NCBI GenBank assembly: GCA_030747595.1
Contig: JASLKK010000001.1
Coordinates: forward strand, 1 to 64,000
Length of the DNA: 64,000 nt
Origin: Acidimicrobiales bacterium
Lineage (GTDB): Bacteria > Actinomycetota > Acidimicrobiia > Acidimicrobiales > MedAcidi-G1
Direction of reading: 5' to 3'
The number at the start of each line of letters is the position of its first letter. The first letter of the stretch is position 1. Shown here in pieces: positions 1-8,331 of this stretch. The translations under genes were made by a program, and so were the position numbers. The notes below the pieces were generated by a model. That model worked only from the letters and a program-made list of their open reading frames with translations. It had not been told where the DNA came from and searched no databases.

Positions 1-491
1 CCGACAACGTCTTCGTCAGCGACGATCGTCTGGGCAGCCGCCTGGCCACCATCAGCGCTGCAAAGGTCGTCCAGACCGGTACCAATGGTCACGTCGTGAC
101 CGGCAATGGGGCCGTAGTCGGCAACAGCCAACTCAACGCCACGCTGGTTCGGGACACCCAGGAACGCCACATCGCCGGAAATGGCGTTCAGCGAACGAAT
201 CTGGATTTCCTCACCAGCACCGACACGAACCTCGCCGAGGCTTCCATCACCCAGATGGTCGGCAACCGTGCCGACCTCTTCCTGAGCTGGCGCAGCCGTC
301 GTAGCCGGCGCAGCAGTCGTAGCCGGCGCAGCAGTCGTAGCCGGCGCAGCAGTCGCAGCCGGCGCAGCAGTCGTCGCCGAAGCCGAACTACTACCAGACG
401 AAGCACTGTCCGCGCTATCAGACCCACAGGCACCGGCGATCATGGTGAACGCCATTCCCAGGGCAATCAGAACACGTCGATTTCGACGCAT
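1..491 (-). CDS. Branched-chain amino acid-type ABC substrate-binding lipoprotein, N-terminal part
   Basis: The gene runs off the left edge; 163 codons are visible. The protein starts MRRNRRVLIALG with a basic n-region and hydrophobic segment ending in IAGAC, a plausible lipobox with Cys22. It should be exported and lipid-anchored. A Ser/Ala/Thr/Pro linker built on ATTAAP repeats follows. The mature domain then has IQIRSLNAISGDVAFLGVPN and RGVELAVADYG, typical of Leu/Ile/Val-binding (type I periplasmic) proteins. The ATG at 491 is preceded by a strong GGAGGGG Shine-Dalgarno six bases away, which fixes the start. The solute cannot be told from this part, and the transporter partners lie outside the window. 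Confidence 0.8.
   Translation of the reverse strand, partial: MRRNRRVLIALGMAFTMIAGACGSDSADSASSGSSSASATTAAPAATAAPATTAAPATTAAPATTAAPAQEEVGTVADHLGDGSLGEVRVGAGEEIQIRSLNAISGDVAFLGVPNQRGVELAVADYGPIAGHDVTIGTGLDDLCSADGGQAAAQTIVADEDVV
286..375. repeat. 18-base tandem repeat, five units
   Basis: Five consecutive 18-base units based on GCCGGCGCAGCAGTCGTA (286-303, 304-321, 322-339, 340-357, 358-375), the first and the last two slightly diverged. In the leftward lipoprotein gene they encode the six-residue ATTAAP linker repeat just after the lipidation site. The unit is a multiple of three, so copy-number changes would alter only linker length. Confidence 0.9.
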
Positions 492-796
492 GGTCCCCTC
501 CAAGTGTGTTTGCGAATTCAGTGTCTCGGATGTCGAAAAGGGCGAACACACCCGTCGGGAGACGGAGGTGACGCCGGTCACTGCGTTAACGGTACGGTAC
601 GGTACTGTATTCTCCTCGCACCGACAAGGTCCAGACCCAGATTTTGAGAGGAGTATTCCCAGTGGGAGATTCTCCGGCGAAATGTGGGTCTGTCCTGGCC
701 GGCGGAATCGAACACGGTGGCCGCAACCAGTGGTAACGGTAGGCCAAGGGATCGAATGGACGCAATGCTGAGGACGGATTCGAAAGTGACGATCTG
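492..796. other. Divergent intergenic region
   Basis: 305 bases between a leftward lipoprotein gene and the rightward TetR gene. It must hold both promoters. The only structure I see is GGTAC repeated three times in tandem at 591-605, followed by an A/T-richer ACTGTATTC stretch. This could be a regulator or promoter site, but no clear -35/-10 pair stands out. No further gene is seen. Confidence 0.5.
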
Positions 797-1486
797 ATGA
801 CAAGCGTGGAGGATGGAGGCGTATCTGCGGATAGCCCGGGTCCCGAATCCCTCGACGACCCGGCTGGTGCGTCGATTCTGGATGCGGCGATGCGCCTGCT
901 CGCCGAGGGAGGTCTGGCCGCCTTCACCACCGACCGGTTGGCCTCTACAGCCCGGGTGTCTAAGAGCTCCATCTATCGACGTTGGCCGGACAAGAAGTCC
1001 ATCTTCCTGGCCCTTATGAAGCAGTGGGGCCGGCGTGCCGAAGTCGACGATATGGGCGACCTCCGCTCCGAGATAGCCCAGTGGTACGCGGATCGGCAGC
1101 GGACCTACAACAGTCCCGGGTTCCGGCAGGTATCGGCCAGCCTTGTGGAGCTGGCGGCCCATGACAGCGAGATCGATGAAGTCCTGAACACCTACCGCCG
1201 GTCCAGTTGGAACACGGTGCGTGAGATTCTGAAGCGGGCTATCGACCGGGGCGAGATTGCCGCCGGCGGGGGTCTCGAGCGAATGGAGCAGTTCTTCCTT
1301 GGCCCGCTCTACTTCCGGGCGGTTCTCGAGGGCCAGGAGATTGACGATGCGACCGTGGTCGACTTCCAGCGTCTCGCCCTAGCTGCCGTCGGCCTGGGCC
1401 CCGAGCAGCAACCAGGTGTCTGTGTCATGGATCGTGCGGGTGCGGGTGCGGGTGCGGGTGCGGGCGCTGAGCAGCGCAACCCGTGA
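797..1486 (+). CDS. TetR/AcrR-family transcriptional regulator
   Basis: 229 residues. The N-terminal helix-turn-helix is clear: ILDAAMRLLAEGGLAAFTTD then VSKSSIYRRWPDKKSIF at about residues 30-75, the usual TetR pattern. The C-terminal ligand-binding half is diverged, so no effector can be named. The last residues form an odd (GA)n tail encoded by a hexanucleotide repeat. The stop codon overlaps the next gene's start (GTGA), so it is translationally coupled to the amidohydrolase and heads a four-gene rightward operon that it probably controls. The start at 797 leaves about 25 residues before the DNA-binding domain, which is acceptable. Confidence 0.85.
   Translation: MTSVEDGGVSADSPGPESLDDPAGASILDAAMRLLAEGGLAAFTTDRLASTARVSKSSIYRRWPDKKSIFLALMKQWGRRAEVDDMGDLRSEIAQWYADRQRTYNSPGFRQVSASLVELAAHDSEIDEVLNTYRRSSWNTVREILKRAIDRGEIAAGGGLERMEQFFLGPLYFRAVLEGQEIDDATVVDFQRLALAAVGLGPEQQPGVCVMDRAGAGAGAGAGAEQRNP
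1434..1463. repeat. GTGCGG hexanucleotide repeat x5
   Basis: Five perfect copies of GTGCGG in the 3' end of the TetR gene, encoding a Gly-Ala tail. The six-base unit keeps the frame if copies are gained or lost. It lies 20 bases before the overlapping start of the amidohydrolase gene. Confidence 0.9.
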
Positions 1487-3120
1487 GCATCACGGTGTAT
1501 CCGGCGCGACGGATCCACACCATGGATCCGTCGCTGCCCGAGGCCACAGCACTGGCTGTCCGGGGCGACCGGATAGTCGAGGTGGGGACGATGGAGTCGC
1601 TCCGTCCGTGGTTGGACGCCCACGAGCACGTGATCGACAATCAGTTCACCGATTCGATTCTGGTGCCCGGGCTGATTGATCCGCACGTGCATCCGCCGCT
1701 GATGGCCCTGCTCTTGGCCACCGAGTGGATCACCCCGGAGTCGTGGGACTTCCGAGGGCGCGACGTGCCGGCCACTCTGGGTCGCGATGCCTACTTAGAC
1801 CGGCTGGCCGAGTTGGAGGCCCGCTACTCGTCTGACCAGCCGTTCATCACCTACGGATGGCATCGTCAGTTCCACGGTGAGTTGAACCGGGCCGATCTGG
1901 ATGCCGTGTCGGCCATCCGCCCCATCGTGGTGTGGGGCCGTTCGTTCCACGAGGTGTGGTGTAACGGGCCGGCACTGGAGCTGGTGGATGCCGCGGAGGG
2001 CGCGGCCTGGGACCCGAACATCGACCTGGAGACCGGGCGCATGTGGGAGTCCGGCATGGCGTGGGCGCTGCGGACGCTGCGTGAAGTGCTGATCGGCGAG
2101 GGACGGTATGAGGCAATGATGGAGGAGGTGGGCCAATTGGTCCACCGGGGCGGGGTGACGACCATTGCCGACGTCGGTTTCGGAGGGATGGCCCTGCCGG
2201 AGCGTGAACTGGAGGTCCTGGCCCGTGTGCACGAGGGCGACCACGTGCCGTTCCGGCAGTACCTGATTCCCCAGGTGGCCGCCTTCAATAGGGAGTACGG
2301 CGCCGAGGCGGCCGATCGCATGGCCGAGATGCGGGCCCGGGGAACCGAACGGATCCGCTTTCTGGACGCCACCAAGTTCTTCGCCGATGGGGCGTTTATC
2401 GCCCAACTCATGCAGTTGGGTGAGCCCGGCTACATCGACGGACACGAGGGGGCGTGGATGGCCGAACCGGATCGCATCGTGCAGCACATCCGATCCTTCT
2501 GGAACGCTGGGTCACAGGTGAACATCCACGTCAACGGTGACCGGGGGATGGACGCCACGCTGGACGCGATAGCCGAGTTGCTGGCAGAGGCGCCTCGCTT
2601 CGACCATCGGACGGTGTTGCATCACGTTGGCGTATCGACCCAGGCACAGATGCGGCGGGCTGCGGCGCTGGGATGCGCCATTCAGGCCAACGGCTACTAC
2701 CTGCGGTTCTTCGGCGACCAGTTCGCGGCTGAGGGACTGGGTACCGAGCGGGCCTCGCAGATGACCCGCGTGGGTTCGGCTCGCCGCTACGGCATGAGCG
2801 TGTCTCTGCATTCAGACCTGCCGATGGGGCCGCTGGAGCCCCTGTTGGCCGCGTCAGTCATGGCTACCCGGAGGTCGGCGTCCGGTGTGGAGTTCTGTCC
2901 GGAGGAGCGCCTCAGCCCCTACGACGCCATGGCCGCGGTGACTATCGAGGCGGCGTGGCAACTGTTCCTAGATGGAGAGATCGGTTCGCTGGTCTCGGGG
3001 AAGTTGGCTGACGTGACGGTGTTGGCTGAGGATCCCTTCGAGTTGGATCCGCTGGCGTGGCCCGACATCGGCATCAAGGCCACCATGCTGTCCGGGCGGG
3101 TCTACCCGCTGCCCCGCTGA
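1483..3120 (+). CDS. Amidohydrolase family 3 (YtcJ-like) metal-dependent hydrolase
   Basis: 545 residues, cytoplasmic. It has the hallmarks of the YtcJ/amidohydrolase-3 group: an N-terminal composite beta-sandwich (ALAVRGDRIVEVG), the metal-binding DPHVHP at residues 66-71, a second histidine in NIHVNGDRGMDATLDAI, a further conserved SLHSDLPMGPLEP segment, and the C-terminal GSLVSGKLADVTVLAEDPF strand. These enzymes hydrolyse C-N or C-O bonds of formamides, cyclic amides and similar compounds; the substrate here is unknown. The GTG start overlaps the TetR stop by four bases. It is followed 39 bases later by a G3E GTPase gene, which may serve its metallation. Confidence 0.85.
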   Translation: MSITVYPARRIHTMDPSLPEATALAVRGDRIVEVGTMESLRPWLDAHEHVIDNQFTDSILVPGLIDPHVHPPLMALLLATEWITPESWDFRGRDVPATLGRDAYLDRLAELEARYSSDQPFITYGWHRQFHGELNRADLDAVSAIRPIVVWGRSFHEVWCNGPALELVDAAEGAAWDPNIDLETGRMWESGMAWALRTLREVLIGEGRYEAMMEEVGQLVHRGGVTTIADVGFGGMALPERELEVLARVHEGDHVPFRQYLIPQVAAFNREYGAEAADRMAEMRARGTERIRFLDATKFFADGAFIAQLMQLGEPGYIDGHEGAWMAEPDRIVQHIRSFWNAGSQVNIHVNGDRGMDATLDAIAELLAEAPRFDHRTVLHHVGVSTQAQMRRAAALGCAIQANGYYLRFFGDQFAAEGLGTERASQMTRVGSARRYGMSVSLHSDLPMGPLEPLLAASVMATRRSASGVEFCPEERLSPYDAMAAVTIEAAWQLFLDGEIGSLVSGKLADVTVLAEDPFELDPLAWPDIGIKATMLSGRVYPLPR

Positions 3121-3159
3121 TCTGATGCCCGAGCGACATCTCGTGACCTCGGTGGTCCG

Positions 3160-4284
3160 GTGATTGGTGCATCAGACGTGACGATGGCGTCCTCGGATCC
3201 GTCTGTGCCTGGTGGCCCCGGTCCCCGGGTTCCGATGGTCGTGTTGGGGGGGTGGCTGGGAGCCGGCAAGACGACGCTCGTGAACCGGTTACTACGGGCT
3301 ACCAATGGCGAACGCATTGCTGTGGTGGTCAACGACATAGGCGAAGTGAATCTGGACGTCGGACTGATCGCAGCCCGTGACGGTGACACCGTGGAACTCG
3401 CGAACGGTTGCATCTGCTGCTCGATCGGCGACTCGCTGGCCGTGACCTTGCGGGATCTGGTTCTGGCTGGTCAGTCGTCGAACCGGCAACTGGACCGCCT
3501 GGTCGTCGAGGCTAGCGGTGTGGCCGAACCGGATCGGGTGGCCGCCTACGGAGATCGCCGGAGGATCCGGCCTGATGGGATCGTGGTAGCTGTGGACGCC
3601 ACCGATGTGGTGATCCGAGCCGCTGATCCGGCATGTGGCCCGCTGGTGCTACGCCAGATTCGGGCAGCCGACCTGCTCGTGGTGACGAAGGCCGACCTGG
3701 TCCCCGACGGGGGGCTCGGCGCCGTGGCCTGGTGCACCGAACTCGCACCGGACGTGCCCATCGTGATCGCCGATTCGCCGGAAGGGGCGAACCCGGACGG
3801 CGCGGACCGCTGGGTCCAATCGGTCTTGGGAAGCCCAGCCCTAGGCGCATCGTCCGTCGGGAGCACCGATAGCACCGGGGAGGACGGCAACCATGGGGAT
3901 GGCGATTCTTTGGCGGTCGGTCCGGCGTTGGACCTGCCGGTGGAGACCGCCATGTGGCGGGCATCCGGCCCGGTGGACGTTGACCGTCTGGCTGCTTCGC
4001 TGGCTTCCCTGGTCAATCAGTTGGGCCCGGCACTGCTGCGGGCCAAGGCGGTGGTCGAGGCCCTGGACGGGACCACGACAGCCATCCATCTGGCGGCAGG
4101 CAGGGTGACGATCGAACCGGTTATGGCGTCGGTGCCAGAATCAGCGGCGGGTGTGCTGGTGGCCATCACCACCCCCGGAGTGCTCACCTCCCTCGATCTC
4201 ACAGCGGTGCTCGATGCCGGGCTGGCCACCAGAGCTGAAGGAGCCGATCGATCCTTCCAGGAGAACAGGACCACACCATGCTGA
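3160..4284 (+). CDS. G3E-family GTPase (CobW/YjiA-like putative metallochaperone)
   Basis: 374 residues. GGWLGAGKTT at 30-39 is the P-loop, NGCICCS at 82-88 carries the CxCC metal-binding motif of the G3E family, VVEASGVAEP is the Walker B-like element and VTKADLV the base-recognition motif. G3E GTPases deliver zinc, cobalt or nickel to client enzymes. Its place between an amidohydrolase and a serine hydrolase suggests that the metal-dependent amidohydrolase is the client (inference). A low-complexity Ser/Gly/Asp insertion follows the GTPase core and the C-terminal domain is short. The GTG at 3160 is taken as start; ATG at 3184 is equally possible. Its stop overlaps the next start by seven bases. 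Confidence 0.85.
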   Translation: MIGASDVTMASSDPSVPGGPGPRVPMVVLGGWLGAGKTTLVNRLLRATNGERIAVVVNDIGEVNLDVGLIAARDGDTVELANGCICCSIGDSLAVTLRDLVLAGQSSNRQLDRLVVEASGVAEPDRVAAYGDRRRIRPDGIVVAVDATDVVIRAADPACGPLVLRQIRAADLLVVTKADLVPDGGLGAVAWCTELAPDVPIVIADSPEGANPDGADRWVQSVLGSPALGASSVGSTDSTGEDGNHGDGDSLAVGPALDLPVETAMWRASGPVDVDRLAASLASLVNQLGPALLRAKAVVEALDGTTTAIHLAAGRVTIEPVMASVPESAAGVLVAITTPGVLTSLDLTAVLDAGLATRAEGADRSFQENRTTPC

Positions 4285-5627
4285 CTCCGCAACTCGTTGT
4301 GACATTGATATGTCCCGAGACCGGACGGCCACAACCGACCGCGTTGGATGTCCTGCCCGAACCGGTGACAGCTTCCGAGGCCGGACTGATGGCCGGTTCG
4401 CCAGTGCCCGAGGACAAGCGAGTCCATCACGGGAACTGGACGGCGTGGCCCAACACCCGCTGGTCGTTCACCCACATGGACGAGCTACGGGCATCGGCCC
4501 GGATCGCTGCCGGTGGCCCGGCCGGAGACCTGCTGCCGGATGCACACACCTCCAGTGGTCAGGAAGGCGCTGAGAACGAAGCTGACGATGAAGTAGGCCT
4601 TGTCGACCTCGATGAGTTGACCATGGATGACGGCGACGGCGACAACTGGACGCTCGACGAGATGCTCCACCAAACGTGCACCAACGGGTTCTTGGTGCTG
4701 CACCGGGGCCGAGTGGTGGCCGAGCGGTACTTCAACGGTATGGATCGTTCGACCCGCCACATCATGTTTTCGATGACCAAGACGGTGACCGGAGTGCTGG
4801 CTATGGCGGCCGTCGAGTCGGGTGCCATGGCAATGGACGACTTGCTGACCGTGCACGTGCCCGAGTTGGCCGACACGGCCTACGCGCCGGTGACCGTGCA
4901 ACAGGCGTTGGACATGACCGACGGGATCCGGTTCGTCGAGGACTACAGCGACAACAAGTCGGACATCATGCGGTACGCGGTGGCCATGGCATTCACGCCG
5001 GTGCCTGGCAACTGGGACGGTCCGTGCGGGATCCACGAGGCGATCATGGGGTTCACCGAGCGGGACCAACTGCCAGGGGAGTCGTTCCTCTACAAGTCGG
5101 TGACCACCGACGTGCTGTCGTGGGTAACAGCCCGAGCCACCGGTCGACGGTGGGTGGACGGCGTATCCGAGGAGATCTGGAAGCCGATGGGGGCCGAGGG
5201 GGATGCCTCGGTGGTCCTCGATGGCCGTGGGGTCGCCGTCACGTCGGGCGGCATGTCGTGCACTCTGCGCGATCTAGCGCGGTTCGGCCGGATGCTTGCC
5301 CGGTCGGGCCGGGTGGGAGAGGGCGTCGACGAGCGCCAGGCGATCCCGGCGGCGGTGGCCAACGACATAGCGGCCGGCGGCACGCCGTATCCGGGGAGCG
5401 GAGGCGGATACCCAACCCGCGAGGGTTGGACCTTCCATCGGCACTGTTGGAACCTCCAGCAGCCCATGGGCGCGTTCATGCCTATGGGTGTCCACGGACA
5501 GCGAGTGTTTTGCCACCCCGAGAAGGACCTGGTGGTGGCCAAGTTCAGTGCCCACCCGGTGACCGGCAACGTCTACACCGACGTCTCCCATGAGTCGCTC
5601 TACCGGGCCATCCTCGACCGTTGCTAG
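4278..5627 (+). CDS. Serine hydrolase, class C beta-lactamase / NylB-like fold
   Basis: 449 residues. The SMTK tetrad at 165-168 (catalytic Ser and general-base Lys) and a Tyr in YKS at 272-274 match the penicillin-binding-protein/beta-lactamase superfamily. The entry segment NWTAWPNTRWSFTHMDEL resembles 6-aminohexanoate-dimer hydrolase (NylB) relatives, so an esterase or amide hydrolase is likelier than antibiotic resistance. No export signal is evident, which also argues against a lactamase. The ATG at 4278 overlaps the GTPase stop; an internal ATG at 4389 would remove 37 poorly conserved residues and may be the true start. It is the last gene of the TetR-headed operon. Confidence 0.8.
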   Translation: MLTPQLVVTLICPETGRPQPTALDVLPEPVTASEAGLMAGSPVPEDKRVHHGNWTAWPNTRWSFTHMDELRASARIAAGGPAGDLLPDAHTSSGQEGAENEADDEVGLVDLDELTMDDGDGDNWTLDEMLHQTCTNGFLVLHRGRVVAERYFNGMDRSTRHIMFSMTKTVTGVLAMAAVESGAMAMDDLLTVHVPELADTAYAPVTVQQALDMTDGIRFVEDYSDNKSDIMRYAVAMAFTPVPGNWDGPCGIHEAIMGFTERDQLPGESFLYKSVTTDVLSWVTARATGRRWVDGVSEEIWKPMGAEGDASVVLDGRGVAVTSGGMSCTLRDLARFGRMLARSGRVGEGVDERQAIPAAVANDIAAGGTPYPGSGGGYPTREGWTFHRHCWNLQQPMGAFMPMGVHGQRVFCHPEKDLVVAKFSAHPVTGNVYTDVSHESLYRAILDRC

Positions 5628-5883
5628 GGAGCCCGACTGGCTAGCAGTTCGTCCTCGTGGGCCACCTTTCGTGGACCAGGTGGCGGGTAGAACAGTGCAG
5701 TACGAGGTCACCGGCCGTCAGGTTGTCGGCGGCGAAATCGGCGAGGCGTGTACGTGCGGAACGGATAAACGCCCGAGCGGTTGAACCGCGGTGGGGCCGG
5801 AGGTGGAGAGGGTGGCCGTCGCATCCATGGACCCATCACGACGGCGGAGTGTGACAGGGCTTCTAGGAGTGAGGGGCTTCTCG
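5628..5883. other. Convergent intergenic region, no gene seen
   Basis: 256 bases between two convergent genes. Short open frames here lack recognisable protein features, and I do not see a convincing hairpin followed by a T-run. Confidence 0.5.
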
Positions 5884-7482
5884 TCAGGCCCGGTACTCAA
5901 CCACGCCACCGACCACGGTGGCCTGCACCGAGATGTCCCTGATGGACATCGGATCGACCTCGAACGGGTCGGCGTCTAGCACCACCAGGTCGGCCAACTT
6001 TCCCACCTCGAGGGTCCCCTTGTCGTACTCCTCCATGTTCACGAAGGCCGCGGCCGACGTGTACCCGGCCACCGCATCGGTGACCCGGGCCCGTTGATCG
6101 GGGCCGAGCAACTCGCCATCTCGAGTGACCCGGTTCACGGCCGTCCAGATGGTGAATAGCGGGTCGAGCGGTGTGACCGGCATGTCACAGTGCAGGGCGT
6201 GCACGATGCCGTGGGCTGTGAAGCTGGCCAGCGGATCGATGCGGGACCCCCGCTCCGGACCAAGGAACCGGTCACGATGACGGTCACCCCAGTACCAGAT
6301 GTGGTTGGCGAACACGGAAGCCAGTACTCCGAGACGGGCCATGCGTTCCAGTTGGTCTTCGCGAGCCGTCTGGCAGTGCTCGATCCGGTGGCGGTGGTCG
6401 TCTCGGGGATGGGCGTCGAGTGCCGCCTCGATGGCATCCAATGTGTTGTCGATCGCCGCGTCGCCATTGGCGTGGACGGCTACCTGCCAACCCTTGGCAT
6501 GGGCGTCGGTGACCAGTTCGATGAGCTCGGCGGCCGGGATGACCTCGTAGCCGTTCACGTCGGGCCGGTCGTGGTATCCCTTGCAGAGGCACGCGGTGTA
6601 CCCCTGAATCGAACCGTCGGAGATGAACTTCATGGCGCCAATGGACAGCCGCTCATCGCCGATGCCGGTGCGGAACGGTAGGTCGCCGGCGGTCCCCCAG
6701 ATGGGAAACACCCGGGTTCTGACTCGGATCGAGCCGTCCTCGATGCCCTGCTGGTAGGCGGCATACATGTCCGGGGATCCGACCGCAGCATCGGTCATGG
6801 TTGTGGTCCCGACCGACAGGCAGTAGTCGGAGATGGCTCGGGCACCGGCGGCCATGTCGGACAAGGTGCCCTGGGGGAAGGTCGCCGCGACGGCGAATCC
6901 GGCCGTTTCCTCCATGCAGCCGTTGGGCCGACCTGATGCCTCCCGCTGGAAGACGCCGCCCACCGGATCCTTGACGTCGTCGGTGATGCCGGCCATCTCG
7001 AGGGTGCGGTCGTTGGCGTACGAGAGGTGTCCCGAGATGTGCCTGATGAGGATGGGGTGGTCGGTGCTGGCCCGGTTCAGGTCGTCACGCGAGAGGTGTC
7101 GGTCGTCGACCATGAGCGAGTCGTCGTATCCCCAGGCCTGGATGGCCTCACCGGACGGAGTGATTGCGGCCCGTTCGGCGAGGGCGGCCACCACGTCATC
7201 AATGTTCCGGCAGTCCGGATAGCCGATCTGAGGAGCGGTCATCGTCACCCCGGCGGCAATGGGGTGCATGTGCGTCTCGATGAACCCGGGCAGCACAGTG
7301 GCTCCGTCGAGGTCGACTACCTCGGTTTTCGGTCCTATTAGCGGTTCGGCGTCGGCACGGCTGCCTACGGCGATGATGCGACCCCGCCAAGAGGCCAGTG
7401 CCTGGGCAGGCGATCCATCAGGCGATGTCGAATCGAGGGTGTGGAAGGTGGCGTTAATGAACAGGCGGTCGGCGATGGGCAT
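5884..7482 (-). CDS. Amidohydrolase family 3 (YtcJ-like) metal-dependent hydrolase
   Basis: 532 residues, a second member of the YtcJ group but clearly diverged from the copy at 1483. It has the N-terminal strand SWRGRIIAVGSRADAEPLIG, the metal ligands in LPGFIETHMHP (HMH at 71-73), VAVHANGDAAIDNTLDAI, RHRIEHCQTA, HALHCDMPVTPLDP, and the C-terminal GTLEVGKLADLVVLDADPFEVDP. These support a binuclear or mononuclear metal hydrolase of unknown substrate. It lies nine bases downstream of the crotonase gene on the same strand, so the two are probably co-transcribed and may act in one degradation route. Confidence 0.85.
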   Translation of the reverse strand: MPIADRLFINATFHTLDSTSPDGSPAQALASWRGRIIAVGSRADAEPLIGPKTEVVDLDGATVLPGFIETHMHPIAAGVTMTAPQIGYPDCRNIDDVVAALAERAAITPSGEAIQAWGYDDSLMVDDRHLSRDDLNRASTDHPILIRHISGHLSYANDRTLEMAGITDDVKDPVGGVFQREASGRPNGCMEETAGFAVAATFPQGTLSDMAAGARAISDYCLSVGTTTMTDAAVGSPDMYAAYQQGIEDGSIRVRTRVFPIWGTAGDLPFRTGIGDERLSIGAMKFISDGSIQGYTACLCKGYHDRPDVNGYEVIPAAELIELVTDAHAKGWQVAVHANGDAAIDNTLDAIEAALDAHPRDDHRHRIEHCQTAREDQLERMARLGVLASVFANHIWYWGDRHRDRFLGPERGSRIDPLASFTAHGIVHALHCDMPVTPLDPLFTIWTAVNRVTRDGELLGPDQRARVTDAVAGYTSAAAFVNMEEYDKGTLEVGKLADLVVLDADPFEVDPMSIRDISVQATVVGGVVEYRA

Positions 7483-7491
7483 GGTTGATAC

Positions 7492-8298
7492 CTACTTCTG
7501 CTTCTTAGCCTGGAGGCGCTCCATGTAGGACTCGCGTGACGCGCGGCCCTCAGGGTCGCGTAGTGCGGCGGTAAGACCGTCGGCATCGGACCACGAACGG
7601 CCGGTGCCCACCATTTGGTCGGTGACCGCGTTGACGTGCCGCTTGGTAGCCAACACGGCGCCGCGGGGTCGACTGGCCACAGCCTCGGCAAGTTCTTCGA
7701 CTGCCGCGTCGAGTTCGTCGGCGGGCACGACCCGGTTCAGGAACCCAGCGGCCATGGCTTCTGCGGCGCTGAAGGGACGGCATGTCATAACCAGTTCCTT
7801 GGTGAGGGCCGGGCCGATCTCGCGTACCAGGCGGGGAATGCCGCCCCAGGCCAACGGGATGCCCAGGTCGACCTCGGGGATGGAGAACGACACGTCGGCT
7901 GTGGCGATACGCAGATCGCATGCCGCGCCGATGACGAGACCCCCGCCCACCACGTGGCCGTGCATGGCGGCGATAAGTACCGGTGAGGTTCGCTCCAGGG
8001 CGTCGGCCATGAGGCGCCCGGTGTCGGATGGGACTCGTCCTCCGGCCGGCGACGGTCCGTCGTCGCCGAACACCGTGAGGTCGAATCCCGCGCTGAACGC
8101 TCGACCCTCGCCGCGCACCACCACTACCCGCAGGTCGGACTGGTGGTCGAACCACGCCGCGGCGTCGGCCACTTCGGCCATCAGTTCGTTGGAGAGCGCG
8201 TTGAGCCGGTCGGGCCGGTTCAACGTGAGGGTGCCCCGTCGGCCGTCGCAGGTGACGGCGATGGTGCGGAAGTCGGGTGGGGAAGTGGTGTCGGCCAT
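7492..8298 (-). CDS. Enoyl-CoA hydratase/isomerase (crotonase) family protein
   Basis: 268 residues, crotonase fold. AFSAGFDL at 67-74 and HGHVVGGGL at 113-121 form the oxyanion hole that stabilises the acyl-CoA enolate. PEVDLGIPLAWGG at 141-153 holds Glu142, equivalent to Glu164 of rat enoyl-CoA hydratase. The other hydratase glutamate (Glu144, in GGGCE) is replaced by Val122 in GGGLV. A classical two-glutamate hydratase is therefore unlikely; isomerase, hydrolase or another crotonase reaction fits better. The C-terminus ends in the Lys-rich AKKQK. It precedes the amidohydrolase gene by nine bases. Confidence 0.85.
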   Translation of the reverse strand: MADTTSPPDFRTIAVTCDGRRGTLTLNRPDRLNALSNELMAEVADAAAWFDHQSDLRVVVVRGEGRAFSAGFDLTVFGDDGPSPAGGRVPSDTGRLMADALERTSPVLIAAMHGHVVGGGLVIGAACDLRIATADVSFSIPEVDLGIPLAWGGIPRLVREIGPALTKELVMTCRPFSAAEAMAAGFLNRVVPADELDAAVEELAEAVASRPRGAVLATKRHVNAVTDQMVGTGRSWSDADGLTAALRDPEGRASRESYMERLQAKKQK

Positions 8299-8331
8299 GG
8301 ACCGATCCTGCCTGAGGATCCGGATGTTGCC

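Noticed and set aside
188-433. Leucine/arginine-rich open frame opposite the N-terminal lipoprotein region
   Set aside because: It is an out-of-frame reading of the lipoprotein's 18-base repeat; the true frame has a lipobox, linker and binding domain with a strong ribosome-binding site.
4278-5627. Calling the serine hydrolase an antibiotic-resistance beta-lactamase
   Set aside because: No export signal, NylB-like entry segment, and an operon with an amidohydrolase point to a metabolic amidase or esterase.
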